DNA of 64,000 nucleotides. Source: a virus. The translations under genes and the position numbers were made by a program. Shown here piece by piece: positions 49,491-58,544 of this stretch. The notes under the pieces were generated by a model. It ran no database searches. It was not told the origin of the DNA and saw nothing but the letters and a program-made list of their open reading frames with translations. Location of the stretch: the IMG/VR virus record IMGVR_UViG_3300012000_000008, positions 26,749-90,748 of that record, one strand, 5' to 3'. Positions within the stretch are counted from its first letter, which is position 1. Each line of letters begins with the position of its first letter.

Positions 49491-50990
49491 ATGAAAAAAC
49501 TAATAGCAATACTAACATTAACTGCTGCAGCAGTTCTTAACACCAATGCTAATACTATTCTCATAGACTTTGGTGCTTCAGGTGCAGGGTGGTATGGAGG
49601 GGCATCTGTGGTAGGAGCAGACGCCAATGGCAATTACTGGAACAGCATTACTTCTGGTTCCTACTATTCTAATCTGTTAGATACCACAGGCACTGCAACT
49701 ACTGTGAGTGGGTTTGGATTCATGACTGGCATGGCGTTTAATAGTTATAATGGCCCTGCGGGTGCTACTTCCAATCCTCTGACTCAAGCACAGATTAATG
49801 CAACTGTGTTTACATCAGGTGCTGGTATTTTTGGAGTTAAAGAGGCATTAGTCGATTACATAGCAACTACAACCAGTGTACCAAGTGTAAGATGGAGCAT
49901 AGACAATTTAGATACATCCTCCTTATATACAGTAAAATTTTATGGGTCAGCAAAGTTTCAAAATGATTATGCTACTAAATTAAGAGTATATAGTGACAAT
50001 ACTTTTGGTTTAGGTAGTCTGCTAGCCACTGCAACTGCTAATTATCAAAGCCCCACTCAATCCTGGGTGATTAATACTGCTGATATTGGTGTACTAAGCA
50101 ATTTAACTACCACTGGTTCTCTTTATTTTGAAATGACTGGTGCCAACGGAGGCACAGGTATCATAAATGCCATGAGCATTGAAACTGTGGCTATTCCTGA
50201 ACCTAATACATATGGCTTGTTAATGCTTGGATTTTTATTAATATGGATTATGAAAACCATAAACAAAACTAAAGCTGGAGTACTGGTTGCATTGATTGCC
50301 ATTTGCAGTTTAGCTCCAGCACATGCTCAACTTTTAATTAATTGGGATCTACCGACCAGCTCAACAAACAGAAGTGTTGTTTCTAATTTTAATGAAAAAG
50401 GTCTATCTTCTAGCACCATTGAAATGGCATCAGGAATCACGCCATCAAGTATTTCAAATGCTTGGGGAGGAATAAGCTGGACCTCTGGTGGTACTGATCC
50501 TTTTAATAATGCTACAACTAACAATGATTATTTCGCTTTTAGCATAACAGCTAATTCTGGATACCAAGTAACAATAAACGGGGTTTCCAATCTTGGCATA
50601 CAAGTAAGCGCTTCAGGACCAAGATATTGGCATTTGCTTTACAGTACAACTAATGATAATGGTGCATTTATTAATCCTCTTAGGAATTATGGCCCCTTTG
50701 AAGTATCAATACCAACCACTTCTAGTTTAATCACAGACATTACAAATGCATTGAATGCTTCATTTGCTGCAAATCCTATCACTATTTCTGAAGCAACAGG
50801 GTATTTTCGTTTGGTTGGTTATGGAGGCGCTGTAAGTTCTGGAAGTGGGAGAATTGCAGCTGCAGGAACTAATGATTTTGGATTGGTAGGATCTGTATAC
50901 ACAATACCAGAGCCTTCAATTGTTAGCCTTGCTCTTGTGGGACTTCTTGCTCTAAGAAAGAAAATTTATGAAAACAACAAACAAAACTAA
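49491..50990 (+). CDS. Two PEP-CTERM secreted proteins fused in one frame, 499 aa
   Basis: Start at 49491 gives a signal peptide MKKLIAILTLTAAAVLNTNA. Residues ~230-250 are a PEP-CTERM tail (IPEPNTYGLLMLGFLLIWIM), followed without stop by a second signal peptide (MKTINKTKAGVLVALIAICS) and a second secreted protein ending in another PEP-CTERM tail (IPEPSIVSLALVGLLALRKK). Both halves are beta-rich extracellular proteins. An ATG at 50250 could restart translation. Function unknown, probably matrix-associated. Confidence 0.75.
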   Translation: MKKLIAILTLTAAAVLNTNANTILIDFGASGAGWYGGASVVGADANGNYWNSITSGSYYSNLLDTTGTATTVSGFGFMTGMAFNSYNGPAGATSNPLTQAQINATVFTSGAGIFGVKEALVDYIATTTSVPSVRWSIDNLDTSSLYTVKFYGSAKFQNDYATKLRVYSDNTFGLGSLLATATANYQSPTQSWVINTADIGVLSNLTTTGSLYFEMTGANGGTGIINAMSIETVAIPEPNTYGLLMLGFLLIWIMKTINKTKAGVLVALIAICSLAPAHAQLLINWDLPTSSTNRSVVSNFNEKGLSSSTIEMASGITPSSISNAWGGISWTSGGTDPFNNATTNNDYFAFSITANSGYQVTINGVSNLGIQVSASGPRYWHLLYSTTNDNGAFINPLRNYGPFEVSIPTTSSLITDITNALNASFAANPITISEATGYFRLVGYGGAVSSGSGRIAAAGTNDFGLVGSVYTIPEPSIVSLALVGLLALRKKIYENNKQN

Positions 50991-51687
50991 AACTGGTTTG
51001 CTTGCTGCATTGCTGGCCATCTTTAGTCTAAACACCATTAATGCAGAAATTATATTCACAGAAGACTTTGAGGATGGTGCATGGACTGGCTTCAGTTCCT
51101 ACCCTTCAGCAAATACTTCAGTACTCAACTCTGGTGATACCATATATGGTGCACCTGCCACTGGTGCCCCTGGAACTTACATTGTAGCTCCTGGTGGCTC
51201 CAAACTGGGTAAAATGTGGCCATTATACTGGTCACCAGGCAATGTGACCACATCCACATTTGTTCTGTATAATGACTACTATGCAACACCTGAAACTGGA
51301 TGGGTGCCTTATTTGCAAGGCAAACAAGTAAAAATATCCATGGATGTGTACATATCCAGCTATGATCCCATGCAAGCCAGCACTGATGTGAACATATTTG
51401 CCAAGTTCTTTAACCAGGACTATTCATACTACTATGATTGGGCATCAGTAATTACTTCTGTCAAAGATACCCTGCTAGACACATGGGTAACCAGAGAAAT
51501 AACTGTAACTGTGCCCAATGATGTTTCCATCATACAGTTTGGATTGGAAATGACTCAAAAAAATTATAGCTCTGGAGCTGTTAATGTTGATAACATGGCA
51601 ATTCAAATAGTACCAGAACCTTCAGCAGGTGCTTTGATAGTAGCTGGTACTGGTTGTTTGGTAGCCCTCAGAAGGTTCAGAAAATAA
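50968..51687 (+). CDS. PEP-CTERM sorted extracellular protein, 239 aa
   Basis: Signal peptide MKTTNKTKTGLLAALLAIFS is nearly the same as the one inside the preceding gene, a sign of duplication. The mature part starts with IIFTEDFEDGAWTGF, resembling carbohydrate-binding jelly-roll domains, and ends VPEPSAGALIVAGTGCLVALRRFRK, a full PEP-CTERM signal (PEP, hydrophobic helix, basic end). Overlaps the preceding gene by 23 nt; 1 nt from the glucanase. Confidence 0.8.
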   Translation: MKTTNKTKTGLLAALLAIFSLNTINAEIIFTEDFEDGAWTGFSSYPSANTSVLNSGDTIYGAPATGAPGTYIVAPGGSKLGKMWPLYWSPGNVTTSTFVLYNDYYATPETGWVPYLQGKQVKISMDVYISSYDPMQASTDVNIFAKFFNQDYSYYYDWASVITSVKDTLLDTWVTREITVTVPNDVSIIQFGLEMTQKNYSSGAVNVDNMAIQIVPEPSAGALIVAGTGCLVALRRFRK

Positions 51688-52611
51688 ATGATAAGAGTTG
51701 CACTCTGCATTCTGCTATTTCTGCATGCTAGCATGGTGCAGAGTGCAACCTATCAACTGGTGTGGCAAGATGAATTCAATCAATTCACCAGTGGCACTTA
51801 CAACAGATGGGACGTTGATAGAAATGCATGGAATGTGGAAGTTGTTGATAATCCTAATAACAATGAAATTCAGCAGTACAGAGATAACAGAGACAATGTA
51901 AGAATAGAAGTAGATACTTCCAACACTTCTGATGGTATTCTTGTGTTAGAGGCCAGGAGACAGAACTTCTCTCAAAACCTGGGAGCATGGACTTCAGGCA
52001 GAATCAATACCAAGAACAAGATGGAAATAACTTATGGCAAGGTTGAAGTTTCTGCTAAATTGCCTTCCTTGCCAGGTAGCTGGCCAGCCATATGGATGCT
52101 GGGCAGCAATTATGGCAGTGCAGGATGGCCTGCCAGTGGTGAAATTGATATCATGGAAATGGGACGCAATACAGGGTGGAACTATATAAACAGCACTGTG
52201 CACTGGGAGTATAATGGCCATGCTTCATATGGCACAGGTAACTATCAGTCTGGTTCTCCATTGCTTTTAAATTCAGCATCCACTGCATTTCATGTTTATG
52301 GATTAGAGTGGACACCAGATTTTATAAAAACATATGTGGATGGCAATTTGTTATGGACCATAAACATGCCTGTGCCTGGTATTGATCCTTTTGATAATCC
52401 TTTCTTTATGATTCTTAACAATGCCATGGGTGGTGATATTGGAGGCACGGTAGATTCTTCTAGCAACATTTCTCGTATGGAAGTGGATTATGTAAAGGTA
52501 TACCAATCAGCTGACATAGCTGGCAACACCTTGGCAATCCCGGAAATGCAAATAAATCATTTGCTTATAACTAGCTTGCTGTTGTTATTAACAAGGAGAA
52601 ATAGTTTATGA
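51688..52611 (+). CDS. Secreted GH16 beta-glucanase (laminarinase type) with PEP-CTERM-like end
   Basis: 307 residues. Signal peptide MIRVALCILLFLHASMVQSA; LVWQDEFNQF (N-terminal GH16 strand), GSWPAIWMLGSNYG, and SGEIDIMEMGR, where E-I-D-I-M-E holds the nucleophile and acid/base glutamates. The end IPEMQINHLLITSLLLLLTRRNSL (in parts: IPEM, hydrophobic stretch, TRRNS) looks like a degenerate PEP-CTERM tail. It would cleave beta-1,3(4)-glucan outside the cell. Overlaps the next gene by 4 nt. Confidence 0.85.
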   Translation: MIRVALCILLFLHASMVQSATYQLVWQDEFNQFTSGTYNRWDVDRNAWNVEVVDNPNNNEIQQYRDNRDNVRIEVDTSNTSDGILVLEARRQNFSQNLGAWTSGRINTKNKMEITYGKVEVSAKLPSLPGSWPAIWMLGSNYGSAGWPASGEIDIMEMGRNTGWNYINSTVHWEYNGHASYGTGNYQSGSPLLLNSASTAFHVYGLEWTPDFIKTYVDGNLLWTINMPVPGIDPFDNPFFMILNNAMGGDIGGTVDSSSNISRMEVDYVKVYQSADIAGNTLAIPEMQINHLLITSLLLLLTRRNSL

Positions 52612-53552
52612 AAAATAAAAATTACATCACCTGGCTGGCTGCATTGCTAATTGTTGCAGTCACTAACATTTGTAATGCAGACTCAGTGTTGTTTGATTTT
52701 GGTCGTCATGATAATACCAATGGAATGACTGTGACAGGTGCTATCAGCCCCAGTGGTGTAGTGGTAGGATCGGCAACTGCTATTGGTGATACAACCAGCT
52801 ATGTATGGAATTCAGTAGGAGCAACCAACCAATTACAAGCATTAAATAACCCCTCTTATACTGGGTTTCAAACACAAGCTGGTGTTTCTGTGGGCTGGAG
52901 CATTGGTAATTTGCTTAGCAATCCTGTATCAGTAACCAACAATGCTTACACACAATCCAATGGATTTTTGAATGGTGGCTTAAAGCAAATCTCCGGTCAA
53001 TCTACCAGTATAAATCCAAGCTTTTCATTGCTAGGAAAATATGCTGTTGCTAATGCAACAGGAGACTATTGGTTTGTAGACAATACTACTGCTACCACAG
53101 GAGGAGCAGCTAGAGCAGGGTTTACTTTGTATGGTTTGGATCCTAATTTGCAATATTCTTTCACCATGTTTGGATCTAGAAGTGGCACTTTAGCCCGATA
53201 TACAAGGTATGTTTTAATTGGAAACAATGTAGGAGATGCAATTCTTCAAACCACAGGCACTGACATTGGAGCTAGCAATGCCACAGGATTGGGTGGCGAC
53301 ACAGGCCTCTACAATGGCAATGACAACAAGACAGCAACAGTCAGTAATATAACTCCTCTGTCTGATGGTACCATATCATTATTATTTTACTCCAGAAGTG
53401 ATGCAAACTTCTCAGCAAACTATTCAACAGACGTGGGCAATACATTTGGTTATTTAAATTTAATGGAAGTAAGCTATATCCCTGAACCTGCAACAAGCAA
53501 TCTTATGATAGCATTTTTGATTTTTTATTCTATATTGGGAAGGAGAAAATGA
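52608..53552 (+). CDS. PEP-CTERM secreted protein, 314 aa
   Basis: Signal peptide MKNKNYITWLAALLIVAVTN, then a Gly/Ser/Thr/Asn-rich beta body (VLFDFGRHDNTNG, repeated SxxxGD-type strands) and C-terminal IPEPATSNLMIAFLIFYSIL with GRRK. The start resembles the first half of the gene at 49491 (ILIDFGASG). Probably an adhesive or matrix protein. Confidence 0.8.
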   Translation: MKNKNYITWLAALLIVAVTNICNADSVLFDFGRHDNTNGMTVTGAISPSGVVVGSATAIGDTTSYVWNSVGATNQLQALNNPSYTGFQTQAGVSVGWSIGNLLSNPVSVTNNAYTQSNGFLNGGLKQISGQSTSINPSFSLLGKYAVANATGDYWFVDNTTATTGGAARAGFTLYGLDPNLQYSFTMFGSRSGTLARYTRYVLIGNNVGDAILQTTGTDIGASNATGLGGDTGLYNGNDNKTATVSNITPLSDGTISLLFYSRSDANFSANYSTDVGNTFGYLNLMEVSYIPEPATSNLMIAFLIFYSILGRRK

Positions 53553-54004
53553 ATGAGCTATCAAAATTTATTAAAACTATTGGCAATAGTTGCTATGCTT
53601 CCTCTGACCATATGCAAAGTTTCTTACCTGCTTATAAAGCATATCACAAGAGGCAAAACATTAGAAGAAACATTTTTAAAATGGGGACGGCGGGAATTGC
53701 CGGACTTATAGTTGCATGTTTAAGCATGTCGTATATAAATACTAATGAGTTAGATATTGATACAGCTGCAGGAGAATATGTGAATAAAATACCTGAAAAA
53801 AAGATAGTTTTTGAAGGCAATGTTTCAGAAGTTACTGTCTTTATCAAGACAAATATAAAAGAAAAAACTGATACATTGTGTCTAAAAGAATATTTTAATG
53901 GTGAAGATGTGTGGGGAGTGTATGTACGTGGTGATGAAAAATTTAGGTTTTATTACCAGTGCATGGGCAAAGGCAAATATATTGTTTTTACTACGGAAGA
54001 ATAG
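53549..54004 (+). CDS. Single-pass membrane protein at the end of the PEP-CTERM operon, 151 aa
   Basis: One hydrophobic segment (residues ~47-63, GTAGIAGLIVACLSMSYI) preceded by a basic region (RQNIRRNIFK), so the C-terminal ~85 residues are probably outside the cytoplasm. This layout recalls anti-sigma or FecR-like regulators, but no motif confirms it. 4-nt overlap with the gene upstream. Confidence 0.5.
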   Translation: MNELSKFIKTIGNSCYASSDHMQSFLPAYKAYHKRQNIRRNIFKMGTAGIAGLIVACLSMSYINTNELDIDTAAGEYVNKIPEKKIVFEGNVSEVTVFIKTNIKEKTDTLCLKEYFNGEDVWGVYVRGDEKFRFYYQCMGKGKYIVFTTEE

Positions 54005-54038
54005 TTGATTTTTTTTATATTTTATGCATAATAGTTAT

Positions 54039-54398
54039 ATGAAAAAGTTTTTACTGCTATGCACGATAGGTCTTGCTTCTGTGGCCATGTCTCAAAATAT
54101 CAATATTGCTGACAAGCCAAGCATTGTTATTAAATTGGTAAAGAATGATGCTGGTGAAATTTTATTAAAGATTTCTGGTCATAGTCAACCTGTAGAATTA
54201 TGCTTGGGGGATGAAAAAATTGCAATTCTCTATGAACAGGATACTGCTGTTAATTTGTCTCAATGCGGTTTTGAATCTAAGATTCTGTCTCTGAGTACAG
54301 AGAGTGGTTCTGCAGGTTCTAAAATTGATGCACAGCCCATAGTGCCTCCAGTAACTCCTGCAGTTTTTTCCAACCCCTCTGCAGCTACTCCTTTTTAA
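54039..54398 (+). CDS. Small secreted protein, 119 aa
   Basis: Start at 54039 is favoured by CATAAT 6 nt upstream and by the signal peptide MKKFLLLCTIGLASVAMS; an ATG at 54024 precedes the box. The mature part is acidic with two cysteines and a Pro-rich end (VPPVTPAVFSNPSAATPF). Periplasmic or secreted. Converges by 14 nt with the next gene. Confidence 0.55.
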   Translation: MKKFLLLCTIGLASVAMSQNINIADKPSIVIKLVKNDAGEILLKISGHSQPVELCLGDEKIAILYEQDTAVNLSQCGFESKILSLSTESGSAGSKIDAQPIVPPVTPAVFSNPSAATPF

Positions 54399-54894
54399 GT
54401 TTAACAAAATCTGGTGGTAATGCTCCCCAATCATCAACAACAAAGCATTTTTCTATTTTTATTTCATAAGTTTTTTCAGCCCATTCTTTTAGTCTTTCGT
54501 TGTAATTACTTCTTTTGCTAGCATTTCCTACTGGCATAGTACCATAATTCATGTCATAAGCCCACAATTTATTTTTATATTCAAATATGCATACAGCATG
54601 TCCAAACACCATGCTTGAATCTTTGCCATCAATTTTTATATCTTCTTTGTATCTGAAAATATATCCAAATATGGAAGAATAAACCCTGGGGGTAGTTTCT
54701 GTTTTTAATACCAAGCTAGCTCTGGAAGAATATATTAAAGATTCCAGAAAACAAGAGTTGGGCAATTGAGTGTAATTATAGGGTTTATAGGCTTTGTTTT
54801 TACTCCATGTAAATCCAGTCTCAAAGGCCAAAAAGATTGCTGTTAAAAACAAACCTATTGCAACACAACACTTTAAAATGCGTATAATCTTCGT
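54385..54894 (-). CDS. Secreted/membrane-anchored protein with Cys-His-Asp pattern, probable ACG start, 169 aa
   Basis: There is no ATG/GTG in the N-terminal region. The promoter TAAATA + attat places the start at ACG 54894 (54894-54892 on the minus strand), giving KIIRILKCCVAIGLFLTAIF, a proper signal anchor; the first conventional candidate is a TTG at 54852 inside that helix. The body has NSCFLESLIYSS, GHAVCIFEY and WAYDMNYG, resembling a papain-like Cys-His-Asp/Asn triad, so a cysteine peptidase or related fold is possible. Confidence 0.55.
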   Translation of the reverse strand, partial: TKIIRILKCCVAIGLFLTAIFLAFETGFTWSKNKAYKPYNYTQLPNSCFLESLIYSSRASLVLKTETTPRVYSSIFGYIFRYKEDIKIDGKDSSMVFGHAVCIFEYKNKLWAYDMNYGTMPVGNASKRSNYNERLKEWAEKTYEIKIEKCFVVDDWGALPPDFVKLKKE

Positions 54895-54941
54895 ATAATT
54901 ATTTAGCTTGTAAAGCCAAGTTTTTCATGTATATTTAGATC

Positions 54942-55853
54942 ATGCAATTGTCATTGTGCTGTCAAAGCAATTTGTTACATGAAGGTGGGGTCAAGTTCCG
55001 TACTATGACTGTTACTCAGTTCAAGAAAAAACCATTGCAAGAATCATTGAATATATTATGTTCTAGAATTATTACTAATTTCCATACATTGGAGCGCACT
55101 GTTAATTTGTGCAAACACATGGGTCTTGCGGGCATGCGCATTGGCAGTGATCTGATTCCTGTTATCAACCATCCTGATCTCAATTTAGACTTTCATAAGC
55201 TTCCTATGCAAAATGAAATAATGCATGCAATTAACAAAGCCAAATATGCCATGCAACAGTCTGGATTGCGCTTCTCTGCACATCCTTCTGAATTTATTAG
55301 TCTTACATCTGAAAACCCTAAAGTGGTGGCTAACAGCATTCGTGATCTTATTGCCCACGCTCTTGTGTTTGAATTGCTTGGGTTGCCAGAATCTTATGAA
55401 GCCCCGCTTAACATTCATATACGCAAAGATGGAGACCCAGAGTTAATTTACCACAATGTAATGCGTAGCTTGAAACAATGCCCCACATGCGTAACTAAAC
55501 GTCTTGTTTTTGAAAATAATGATAACAAATCAGGGGTGTGGAGCATCAAGAATTTGGTGCATTATTTTCATGGTCGGTTAGGAATTCCTATTACCTATGA
55601 TAACTTACATCATGAAATGCTTTCTGATGGGTTGTCACACCATCAAGCTTTTGATGCTGCTTATGATACCTGGGGCAGTTTTATGCCCATATTTCACTAT
55701 TCAGAAGGCATTAAAGGCACTAGGAAACATGCAGACTATGCTAAATCTCTGCCTGTTGACTATGGTAGACCGGTTATTTGGGAAGTAGAATTAAAAGCCA
55801 AAGACAAAGCCATCAAGCGCATGATCAAACAACATGAAGTATCTCATCATTGA
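54942..55853 (+). CDS. uvsE: UV damage endonuclease UvsE/UvdE-like
   Basis: 303 residues with the TIM-barrel AP-endonuclease-2-like signature of UVDE: RMGSDLIP (here MRIGSDLIPVINHPD), RFSAHPSEFI, LNIHIRKDGD, RLVFENNDNK, ITYDNLHHEML, FHYSEGIKGTRKHADY and VIWEVELKAKDKAI. Nicks DNA 5' of UV photoproducts. TATATT lies 6 nt before the ATG. Overlaps the FEN-type gene by 20 nt, so repair and replication genes are linked. Confidence 0.9.
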   Translation: MQLSLCCQSNLLHEGGVKFRTMTVTQFKKKPLQESLNILCSRIITNFHTLERTVNLCKHMGLAGMRIGSDLIPVINHPDLNLDFHKLPMQNEIMHAINKAKYAMQQSGLRFSAHPSEFISLTSENPKVVANSIRDLIAHALVFELLGLPESYEAPLNIHIRKDGDPELIYHNVMRSLKQCPTCVTKRLVFENNDNKSGVWSIKNLVHYFHGRLGIPITYDNLHHEMLSDGLSHHQAFDAAYDTWGSFMPIFHYSEGIKGTRKHADYAKSLPVDYGRPVIWEVELKAKDKAIKRMIKQHEVSHH

Positions 55854-56667
55854 TGCTACCAACTTACTGTACCGCACATGGCATGTCACCCAGCAAGCTC
55901 CAGCTGATATTTTAATTCTTACCTATCTCAGAAGCATCAGAAAGTATTTGAATGAATTTAAACCTGATGCAAGTTACTCAGTTTCTGATAAAAGATTGAC
56001 ACATGGTGTGAAGAATTATCGCAGACAAGATGCAGATTACAAACAAAATCGTGACAAAAGTTTATGGCAAAGTGTGCATGAATCGGAAGACACCATAGAA
56101 CAGCTTACCACACACTTGGGCATTGTAAATTTGTTTCCCGGCATTCTAGAAGCAGATGATGTAATAGCTTATTTGTGCAGAACATTGCAAGGCCATAAAA
56201 CTGTGGTATCAACAGATAACGACATGGCACAGTTGATCTGTGAAGATGTGCAATTGTACTCTCCAGTTAAAAAAATATTAGTAACAATGGAAAATTTTGA
56301 GCAACACTATCCTGTGAACAAAAACAGATTCTTACTATACAAAAGTATCATAGGAGATGCTGCAGACAATATCAAAGGCATACCTGGTTATGGCAAGGTT
56401 AAAGCCAAAAAGCTTACAGAAAACTTTGAACATGAACATCTAAAGTTAACTGAAGATCAAAGGAAAACCTTGAAGTACAATTTAGAAATGGTAGATTTGA
56501 AACATGGCTTGAAAGTGCATCCAGAAGAAGAAGCAGTTTATAAAGAGCAATTGGATAGCAAAGTTTCAAACCCTAATTTTAATGCCTTTTTAGACATGTG
56601 CAAAGAACATAAGATGCATTCCATTGTTTCTGATTCAGCATCTTGGAGCCATTTGTTACCCAGTTGA
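55834..56667 (+). CDS. 5'-3' exonuclease / RNase H (FEN family, T4 rnh type)
   Basis: 277 residues. IIDATNLLYRTWH (first metal Asp), ILEADDVIAYL (ExDD), VVSTDNDMAQLI (DxD) and IIGDAADNIKGIPGYGKVKAKKL, the H3TH DNA-binding motif, all in the FEN order. It removes RNA primers and flaps during lagging-strand synthesis. Confidence 0.85.
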   Translation: MKYLIIDATNLLYRTWHVTQQAPADILILTYLRSIRKYLNEFKPDASYSVSDKRLTHGVKNYRRQDADYKQNRDKSLWQSVHESEDTIEQLTTHLGIVNLFPGILEADDVIAYLCRTLQGHKTVVSTDNDMAQLICEDVQLYSPVKKILVTMENFEQHYPVNKNRFLLYKSIIGDAADNIKGIPGYGKVKAKKLTENFEHEHLKLTEDQRKTLKYNLEMVDLKHGLKVHPEEEAVYKEQLDSKVSNPNFNAFLDMCKEHKMHSIVSDSASWSHLLPS

Positions 56668-56697
56668 AATTCGCATAATATCTTATAATATATTTCT

Positions 56698-57384
56698 ATG
56701 GGTATGTTTGATCATGTTATTATAGAAGGCTTGAAACTGCCCAAGCTTCCTGCAGAAATTAATGCTTTTTTAAAAGCTAATGATGCTGCATTGCCGGCAG
56801 ATTTTCAGACCAAAGATCTAGACAATACCCTGGCTACTTATACTATCAGAGAGAATGGCCAGGTTTACTTGACAGAATATGTGCCTACAGGTAAAAAAGT
56901 CCCTTATGAACCTATCTGGAAGTCGCTCACTGATAATAGAAGCTTCCTAGAAAGAGTTTATTCAAACGTTAAATATGGTTATTACAAAGACAAGTCTAAA
57001 TCAAATCTAGTAGAAGAAAGAAAGGCTGTACAATCCAAAGTAAAATTTACAAGCACATTTAATGCTTTCATTTATCATGAAATTGCTGGCCGTTATCTGG
57101 ATGCAGAATATGAATTTACTGTTGTAGATGGCAAAGTAACCAAAGTAAAATTGCTTAGAATTGAGCTAGAATCAGAAGCTTCTGCCAATAAACGCAAAGC
57201 AGGTGATGCTGCTTTTAAAGCCAAGATGGATGCTTCTTTTGAAGCCAGAAGAAAATTTACTTCTCTGTGGTATTACCCAATTCTTAAAGAAATTTACAAC
57301 CCATTTGTGTTTTTCTCTAAATTAATAATTCAAGCCGTGTGTAACAAAATAATAAGTTGGACATACCGCTGGCATGGCATCTAA
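56698..57384 (+). CDS. Conserved phage hypothetical protein, 228 aa
   Basis: N-terminus MGMFDHVIIEGLKLPKLP is typical of a widespread phage protein, followed by a beta-rich part and a C-terminal hydrophobic patch (FVFFSKLIIQAVCNKIISW). TAATAT lies 6 nt upstream. Function unknown. Overlaps the next gene by 11 nt. Confidence 0.55.
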   Translation: MGMFDHVIIEGLKLPKLPAEINAFLKANDAALPADFQTKDLDNTLATYTIRENGQVYLTEYVPTGKKVPYEPIWKSLTDNRSFLERVYSNVKYGYYKDKSKSNLVEERKAVQSKVKFTSTFNAFIYHEIAGRYLDAEYEFTVVDGKVTKVKLLRIELESEASANKRKAGDAAFKAKMDASFEARRKFTSLWYYPILKEIYNPFVFFSKLIIQAVCNKIISWTYRWHGI

Positions 57385-57544
57385 CAATACATACACTCTC
57401 AAAGTAGAGCAAAATGAAATTACGGAAGAATACTATGTTATTCTGCCTGAGCAGCTTCTCAAAAAATTAAACTGGAAACCTGGAGATACAATTAGTTGGC
57501 ATATTAAAAAAGATGGTTCTATTTTTGTTAAAAAAGCAGAATAA
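57374..57544 (+). CDS. AbrB/SpoVT-like small DNA-binding protein, 56 aa
   Basis: ATG 57374 to TAA 57544. YVILPEQLLKKLNWKPGDTISWHIKKDGSIFV (in parts: LPEQLLKKLNW, KPGDTISW) is the swapped-hairpin AbrB motif common in phages. Probably a dimeric transcription regulator or structural DNA-binder. Confidence 0.7.
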   Translation: MASNNTYTLKVEQNEITEEYYVILPEQLLKKLNWKPGDTISWHIKKDGSIFVKKAE

Positions 57545-57552
57545 AATATGAT

Positions 57553-58095
57553 ATGAACAAGCAGGTGCATAGAATTTTAGGTAAATATCTTGACGGGCAT
57601 GCATTTTCTAAAAATGATTTTTTAGAAAAAATATATTTTATTTTTTGGAGATGGTTTTATAAAATTAAAGCTTTGCCATATACAATACAATATCTTTATC
57701 AGAGAATCACCAGAGGGTTTGATGATTTGGATAAATGGAATGCTGCATGGTATATAGCAAGAAAAGCTGCTCCTGTTCTTCGTGCATGGAGAACAGGAAA
57801 AATGCATGGATCTGCTCTCAAGTGGCACAGAGAAGACCGCCATGGCAACATCATAGAGCTCTCTGTAGAAGAAGTGTATGCTGGGAGCAAAGAAGAAGGA
57901 TGGGAAGGACCCAACGCATTTACAATGGAAGAATGGCAAGCCATATTGGATGATATCATATTTGCTTTTCAGTGGCAGATAGATTTTGATTCCTTTGATG
58001 GCACTGTAGATGACAAAGAATATAAACAAGGCATGAAGAGGCAGAAAAGAGGATTAAAACTGTTTGCTATTTATTTTAATAGCTTGTGGGATTGA
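57553..58095 (+). CDS. Conserved phage hypothetical protein, 180 aa
   Basis: YQRITRGFDDLDKWNAAWYIARKAAPVL followed by a region with W-H-R-E matches a frequent protein of T4-like and jumbo phages. Trp/Arg-rich and helical. Function unknown. Confidence 0.6.
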   Translation: MNKQVHRILGKYLDGHAFSKNDFLEKIYFIFWRWFYKIKALPYTIQYLYQRITRGFDDLDKWNAAWYIARKAAPVLRAWRTGKMHGSALKWHREDRHGNIIELSVEEVYAGSKEEGWEGPNAFTMEEWQAILDDIIFAFQWQIDFDSFDGTVDDKEYKQGMKRQKRGLKLFAIYFNSLWD

Positions 58096-58101
58096 TTTTT
58101 T

Positions 58102-58296
58102 ATGTACAGTGTTTATATTAGAGATAGGGTTATGAAGCTAAAGGAGAACGACCGTTTAAAAGATGACTTAAATGCAGTTCTCAAGAAACATGGCATAGGT
58201 GTTGATGAAGCCATGATGGTGCTGGATGAAATTTTTTATGATAAGTATAATGGTCATAAATCTATGAATTGTATTGCTGAGATCAATGGCAAATGA
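58102..58296 (+). CDS. Small hypothetical protein, 64 aa
   Basis: Charged helical protein (RVMKLKENDRLKDDLNAVLKK). No motif. Overlaps the next gene by 4 nt. Confidence 0.5.
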   Translation: MYSVYIRDRVMKLKENDRLKDDLNAVLKKHGIGVDEAMMVLDEIFYDKYNGHKSMNCIAEINGK

Positions 58297-58544
58297 TTAT
58301 TAAATTTGGAGCTGATAAATCTGATGCTTATGCTTCTTGGGCTAAGATTGAGAATGTCTACATAAGTAGACCATTTTTTAAAATTGTTCTTGACAATGGA
58401 ATGGGTATCTATATGCTCAATAGTTACAAATGTAATCTGCTGCCTCGTTTTTCTTTTCAACACAGTTCTGGTTATTTAAAATTTGGTATTAGATGGTTAA
58501 AAGGTTGCATTGAATTTCAGTACAACAAGGTGTTTGCTACATGA
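58293..58544 (+). CDS. Small hypothetical protein, 83 aa
   Basis: Compact beta-rich sequence with aromatic residues (YASWAKIENVYISRPFFKIVL). ATGA overlap at both ends, so it is part of a chain of coupled small genes. Unknown function. Confidence 0.5.
   Translation: MIIKFGADKSDAYASWAKIENVYISRPFFKIVLDNGMGIYMLNSYKCNLLPRFSFQHSSGYLKFGIRWLKGCIEFQYNKVFAT

Noticed and set aside
49200-54900. Region might be host DNA joined by misassembly
   Set aside because: Codon usage is similar to flanking genes, the same promoter boxes occur on both sides, and the block abuts UvsE with no mobile-element scar. Only read mapping can exclude it, so it remains a caveat.
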